From the NCBI GenBank assembly GCA_020310875.1, contig CM035416.1, forward strand, positions 71,196,483 through 71,260,482: a stretch of DNA of 64,000 nt. Reading direction: 5' to 3'. The DNA comes from Ceratopteris richardii. Taxonomy: Eukaryota > Streptophyta > Polypodiopsida > Polypodiales > Pteridaceae. Below the pieces are notes generated by a model, which had not been told where the DNA came from, made no database searches, and worked only from the letters and a program-made list of their open reading frames with translations. Below, piece after piece: positions 59,471 through 64,000 of this stretch. The translations under genes and the position numbers were made by a program. Position 1 is the first letter of the stretch; the number at the start of each line of letters is the position of its first letter.

Positions 59471-60014
59471 CTTCACCCCTCCCCCCTCGCTCCCCCCCAT
59501 GCCCCCCCCCTTGTGCACCCCCACGTCTTGCTCCTCGACCCCCACCCCTCCCCCCTCCCCCCCATCCCACCCCCTCCCCACCTCTCCTCTCTCCTCCCCC
59601 CTTTTTGTCCTTATATAAATCAAATTCCAATGCACCTCTTGTTCCACGCCGGCAGAAGATTGCATTCGAGATACCTTCCTATTCCCCCCATCCCCTTTTG
59701 GAATTAATTGTCTTTTTTTTTTCAATGCTCTTTTTCTTGTTGAAATAAAAGAAAAAGAGAATCTATCTGACTTTTTGAGTGTCGCAAGTTGTCTAGAGTG
59801 TGAGAATTTTTTGTATTTTTTTTGAATTTTTTGGGTATTTTTTGGGCATTTTAATTATTTCTTCCTTTATTTTTGGATATATTTTGAAAAACAAATAATT
59901 CCTCCCTACCTTTTAATTTATTATTATATAAAAAATATCTCTCTACCCTCTCTCTACCCTCTCTCTACCTCTCCCTACCCTCTCTCTCTACTTCTCTCAC
60001 CTTCTCTATCTTCT

Positions 60015-60072
<58 letters not shown>

Positions 60073-60130
60073 CCCCCCCCCCTACCCCCCTTCCCCTACC
60101 CCCCTCCACCCCACTCTCCTCGACCCATTC
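58590..60130 (+). repeat. Gypsy E2 3' tandem repeats (three units with CT/C-rich tracts)
   Basis: Three units of about 490-590 bp start near 58619, 59110 and 59698 with GGAATTAATTG(T)C, TTTTTCAATGCT, TTGTTGAAATAAAAG, GACTTTTTGAGTG and CAAGTTGTCTAGA. They continue through TTCTTTCTTTATTTTTGGG and CCTTTTGATTTATTATTATA into CT-rich then C-rich tracts (58850-59100, 59340-59600, 59940-60090). The unit of 59500-59690 keeps AAATCAAATTCCAATGCACC, as in E1. Ser/Pro/Leu frames here are artefacts. Confidence 0.9.
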
Positions 60131-61090
60131 AACTCGCATATAAGCTCAGCTCCAGGCTATGGCCATGATAGAAGAGAACATATTGAAGTCACCATACTTT
60201 GTAGAATGCATGCCACAAAGATACATTTCTACCAATGAAATTCAATATAAGCCATACTTTATGTATCTGGCTGAATAGAATTCGAAGATCTAGAGGGTTA
60301 CAAGGAAGCTACTTATGCATGCTACATAGCTCCAAGGAGAGGACATCCCTCCACATACAACCAAGTGCACCATCTTTCAACCAAACTGGAGATATGGATT
60401 ACTATGGGAATACCCAAAAATGATGTATACATGGTCAAAGGCCCCTATGCACATAATGTACAATCCTTGTTATGGCCCGATTCCATGATGTCAATCCTAT
60501 CTAGCTTTTGCTTTTAAGGTGCAGAATGATCCAAAGTGCTAAGACTTGATTAATTATCCATACTTAGCACCACCACAAGGACCCCAACCATGGTGTATAT
60601 GATGGCAACCATTTGGCATTGGCTATCACGATTGAATCATATGATAGGCATAGTAGTCAGGATGTCAATGAAAATTTTTGACCTTATGCAAACAAGATTT
60701 AAAATCTTCAGGAGGGTCCGCACACCTCATGTCTCGACACTAGGATTTGAGCATGGAAATTTAGATTTGTATATGATATGAGTACACCTCCCTTACTCAA
60801 GACTTGCTACGCATGGCATTGTTGAATAAATTACCTGCCTGCATGCTACAAACAAATGTTCAAAGAGATGTTCACTACTAGATTTTGGGAGTATCACTCA
60901 GAGGTGTTCATAATGAGACCAACACATCTTCTTCAAATTTTTGCCTATGAACAACTCATGTACTCAATGCACTATCGATGTCCACCACATGATACAACAC
61001 AAGCCATAGCATGGGATAGATTGGAAGCCGATCTAGCACACGGAATCCATGTTAACAAACACACCCTTGCTCTAGACAATAAAACGTGAG
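60131..61090 (+). other. Gypsy E 3' region of unknown content
   Basis: Frequent stops, but scattered coding-like pieces occur (QRYISTNEIQYKPYFMYLAE near 60220; CKQMFKEMFTTRFWEYHSEVF and RPTHLLQIFAYEQLMYSMHY at 60850-60980). They may be relics of an additional ORF located before the 3' LTR. No family was recognised. Confidence 0.35.
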
Positions 61091-61101
61091 ACGGAGGGGG
61101 G
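61091..61101 (+). other. Polypurine tract before right gypsy E-type LTR
   Basis: ACGGAGGGGGG sits directly before the TG of the LTR. Confidence 0.7.
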
Positions 61102-61760
61102 TGTTGGAAGCAATTAATGATAGAGAAGAAGAGGAAGCATGTAAAGAGAAGAGGAATGGGACCAAAGGGGTCCCCAACCTCAAACTTTCCACTTAATATG
61201 GATTCATAATTATCAAACCCCACTAGAAACAACAACAATGATTTTAATCACTACCCACTATAACATACAACCACCCGATTTTTCCATTCAGTGCTTCATT
61301 TGATGCAAGCCGAGGAGTCCTCAAGCTTGAGGAGCTTACATAGAATGTGCCCACCAATATTGATATTTTTTGGACATCGTTTGATACCCCAAACATAGCT
61401 TAGGACATAGTTTTAACTAGACTCATCATTAGATGTGAAACCGATCATTTCACCTCAAAAACTATAAATAGAACTATAGGGCTCCTTTTTGGGGTTAGTT
61501 GCTTTCAAGTGTGAGCTTTGTAAGATATCTTTTGTATTTGGAGTAATGAATAGAAGTGTTTCTCCTTCCATTGTCTCTCCTATTGCCCCTTCCATGTGTG
61601 TGTGTGTGTTCACTAGCATGCTTCTCACCTTCACCTTTGCGCACATCACTCATTCACGCTTTGCATATCATCCTTACATCTTCGTGGATTGAAAATTAAG
61701 GAGATGGAGCTCCATGGTGTGACAGTCACCCTTGTCTAGAGCAGCACTCCCCAAAACTCA
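61102..61760 (+). repeat. Gypsy E-type LTR (right), about 650 bp
   Basis: It begins TGTTGGAAGCAATTAATG after a purine tract. Blocks shared with 45452-46107 include GAGGAGTCCTCAAGCTTGAGGAGC, a GTGTGTGTGTGT run near 61600 and ATCTTCGTGGATTGA near 61680. The two differ strongly, so they are not the two LTRs of one recent insertion. The right edge is approximate. Confidence 0.6.
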
Positions 61761-62353
61761 AATTTTGAGCAAAATTACAACAAACAATTACCCGAAACCT
61801 TGCATTTTGTTTAGACCCTTAAAAATTCATGGTTGCCTATTTTGACCCCCAAGAGCCTAAATGGAAATAACTTTTTCATCAAAACCCATCATTTGAGAGC
61901 TCATCAAAAAGCTTGCAACTATTTTCTTGAAAATCATACATTGCTTTTGAGATATGATATTTTGAAGTTGATCTTTAGGAAAGAGTGGGAAGTCAAGTGA
62001 GCCTCTAGAGAGATTCTACCATACAAGATGGGAAAAAAGACCACCAAGAGAGATTTGAAGCGATGTCATGTCTAAAGATTCTAGGGCCTTGAGATATAGA
62101 CCACCTCTAGGGAGGGGGAGTTGATTTTAGATCTTCTCCACTCTAGAACATTGTAGTTTCTAGGTACAACTTTTACTTTTGAATTCATTTGAGAGAGGAA
62201 AGAACCACCGTAGTCAGTCTAGTTGCCTACTTGCTTGAGAGTGCATGTGTATGAATCCAAGATAAGGAAGATTACTAGGAACCAAGAAATTGACATGTAA
62301 TATCATCTCAACTGCTTAGAGTGCTATAGGCTCAAATAGGAGCATGACTTATT
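61761..62353. other. No gene recognised; contains block shared with 9202-9260
   Basis: TGACCCCCAAGAGCCTAAAT at about 61838 followed by AACTTTTTCATCAAAACCC matches the 9202 region. The rest shows no motif. Confidence 0.45.
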
Positions 62354-62598
62354 GTAGAGGGGGTGACCGGGTCTATGATTCCAGTACTCCTTCTACTCAA
62401 GGGGGGTTCTCCTTAGGGAAGTATACCTTGTAAAATCACTGTGTGCAGGTACCATTTGAGCATATAAATGGAGAAATAGATAGAGAGTTACAAAGATGTT
62501 GAAAAGACCAATAAGACCAAGATTGAAAGTTGTGCCAATATGCTAAGAGCTATACTTGAAAACAGTACAAAGGTCTTGTCACTTCAAGAATGAACTTT
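62354..62598 (+). repeat. Direct repeat, copy 1 (about 245 bp)
   Basis: From GTAGAGGGGGTGACC through CTTCAAGAATGAACTT it matches 62905-63150 with about 20 differences by eye. Confidence 0.9.
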
Positions 62599-62904
62599 TG
62601 AGGAAATCTTGAAAGGTATTCCTTATAAGGTTAGTCTGTACCAACTCATAAAAATGGATTCAAAAGTAAGGAGTGACTTGTTGAAGATTATGCACTCAGC
62701 CTACTTGAGCCAACCTCTTGGCATAGATGGGTTCATCGTTGACTTCCCCCTGCACCCTTGGCAAACTACCAAAGCTCAAGGTTATCTATTTTTATAAAGG
62801 ATGAAGCTCTCACATATGTTATTATAGATGGAGGCTCTGACATCAATTTGATGCCAGATTTCACAATGAGGAAACTAAATGTAAACCCAGTAGGCATGCC
62901 AAAT
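62599..62904 (+). pseudogene. Gypsy aspartic protease fragment
   Basis: Frames read LYQLIKMDSKVRSDLLKIMHSAYL near 62637-62705 and, after a frameshift, FIKDEALTYVIIDGGSDINLMPDFTMRKLNVN at about 62790-62885. IIDGGSDINLMP is the gypsy protease active-site region. It is preceded and followed by the two copies of the direct repeat. Confidence 0.8.
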
Positions 62905-63150
62905 TGTAGAGGGGGTGACCAGGTCTATGATTCTAGTACTCCTTCTACTCAAGGGGGGTTCTCCTTAGGGAAGTATACCATGTAACATCATTGTGTGCAA
63001 GTACCACTTGAGAAGATAAACCGAGAAATAGATAAAGAGTTACAAATATGTTGAAAAGACCAATAAGACCAAGATTGAAAGTTGCACCAGTAAGCCAAGA
63101 GCTATACTTGAAAACAATACAAAGGTCTTGTCTCTTCAAGAATGAACTTG
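62905..63150 (+). repeat. Direct repeat, copy 2 (about 245 bp)
   Basis: Second copy of 62354-62598. It includes CTTCTACTCAAGGGGGGTTC and AAAGACCAATAAGACCAAG. A frame open across it on either strand has no known motif. Confidence 0.9.
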
Positions 63151-64000
63151 GACTACTCAACACAGAGAAGGTATACAATAATGTGAATATTCTGTACAAA
63201 TGCTACAAACTCCAGCTTACAAGAGAGCTATCCTAGAATACCCAATCTCACTGTCATGTCAACTGCCCCCAAACACTGAAGCCCTCACTCTGTATATTCT
63301 CCATAGAGAGGTGTTGACCTAAGTACCAACTTAGTGACTTGCGGAGAAAGAGACTATACCTCAATCCCCTCTCAAGTGCATATAGTGGGGATACACACTT
63401 TTAATTATCAATCCAAAGAGTATACAAACCTAGCCGAGTGTATGAGGACATGCAATCATGTAATGATCAATGCAAATGAACTACTCAAAGAGTGTAAATG
63501 AGGCAAAGACTTATCCAAACAAGCTCCAACTGTTGGTCATGGCGAAACGATACTTGGTGCAGCAGCCGTCAGTATTTTGGACTTTTCTCCCAGCTCCGAG
63601 CTTCAAATATAGCGAATAGCATATGCGTTTCGAAGCTCTCGAGAAGACGCATCCAATGGCAGTGGTTTCACTCAATTCTGACGCTTCTACTTCAAGTTAT
63701 GAGCAAAATACTGAGTCGCGGGAAACACTTTCCTACACTTCAACACTTCCTACACTTCGCACACACCTTACCTACAACAAATAAACACTTTCATGGATAG
63801 ACAACACTCACAAGCAGTCTTTCCAAGCAATACACATGCATACAAGCTCACAGAGAAGAAGATACAGAGTGAAGAAGACGCAAATTCGAATTTCTGTGCT
63901 CTCTATTCTCACAATGGCCAAAAGTCCTTTACAAAGAGTCACTTTTGACTTATATACTAGTGCCCTAAAAATGGTCCTTTCACACAAGAGACCGGCACTT
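63151..64000. other. No gene recognised
   Basis: Ordinary-composition sequence to the window end with short frames only (for example 100 codons at 63498). No motif, LTR end or repeat relation was seen. Confidence 0.4.

Noticed and set aside
60235-61089. Short plus-strand frames 60235-61089 as a gene
   Set aside because: Stops are frequent and no family is recognisable; kept only as a possible relic.
45452-61760. The LTRs at 45452 and 61102 as a pair bounding one gypsy element
   Set aside because: They are far more diverged from each other than the E1 and E2 pol modules are, so they are unlikely to stem from one insertion.

Overview
This window is repeat-dominated nuclear DNA from a land plant. 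Ty1/copia, Ty3/gypsy, hAT, CACTA-like and non-LTR (LINE) elements cover most of it, with long (CT)n microsatellites and polypyrimidine tracts. A decayed PPR (pentatricopeptide repeat) gene fragment is the only trace of a host gene. The mix (very long CT arrays, a PPR relic, diverse nested retroelements, moderate-to-low GC) would suit a large seed-free vascular plant such as a fern, but that is a guess. No tRNA, rRNA, CRISPR or bacterial-type gene is seen.

Layout. 1-1570: minus-strand copia pol fragment at the window edge. 1555-8212: an old copia relative (family A) whose gag was split by a 3.8 kb hAT element (3186-6971) with an exact 8-bp target duplication. 8490-9155: a minisatellite built on a self-complementary core. 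9356-15948: a second family-A copia (LTR, PBS, gag) split by copia B (9885-15366), which has both LTRs and the AATTA duplication. 15949-17600: polypyrimidine DNA and CA/TG repeats. 18650-19390: PPR pseudogene on the minus strand. 19936-26857: three copies of one LINE, each next to (CT)n. 28109-31545: gypsy pol fragment split by a 1.6 kb AT-rich insertion and ended by a CACTA-type terminus. 31884-32257: a 374-bp CT/CCCT tract. 32672-43104: 3' half of another family-A copia, split by gypsy element C (34314-41810), whose two LTRs are each 974 bp. 43120-46107: gypsy relics, a 178-bp tandem duplication and a gypsy LTR. 46150-60130: two pol modules of gypsy family E arranged head to tail, the first split by a copia (F) whose LTR carries antisense 5S rRNA-like sequence; each module ends in pyrimidine-rich tandem repeats. 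61102-63150: gypsy LTR, protease fragment and a pair of direct repeats. The remainder is unassigned.

How the parts relate. Four insertion events can be ordered from interrupted reading frames: hAT into copia A', copia B into copia A, gypsy C into copia A2, and copia F into gypsy E1. The first three are supported by target-site duplications. Almost all coding regions carry stops or frameshifts, so this is a graveyard rather than an active gene cluster. The best-preserved reading frames are the LINE polymerase (about 1,100 codons from 20431 to its frameshift) and the gag and accessory ORFs of gypsy C.

Most interesting points: (1) the LINE appears tied to (TC)n tracts, ends in a conserved hairpin, and all three copies keep a PCNA-binding-type motif (QSQLTDFF) in the C-terminal tail; (2) gypsy C has an extra ORF joined to gag by an ATGA stop/start overlap and a roughly 720-codon coiled-coil ORF downstream of a pol that has lost RT and RNase H; (3) an antisense 5S rRNA-like promoter block lies in a copia LTR; (4) gypsy E carries pyrimidine-rich tandem repeats between pol and its 3' end.
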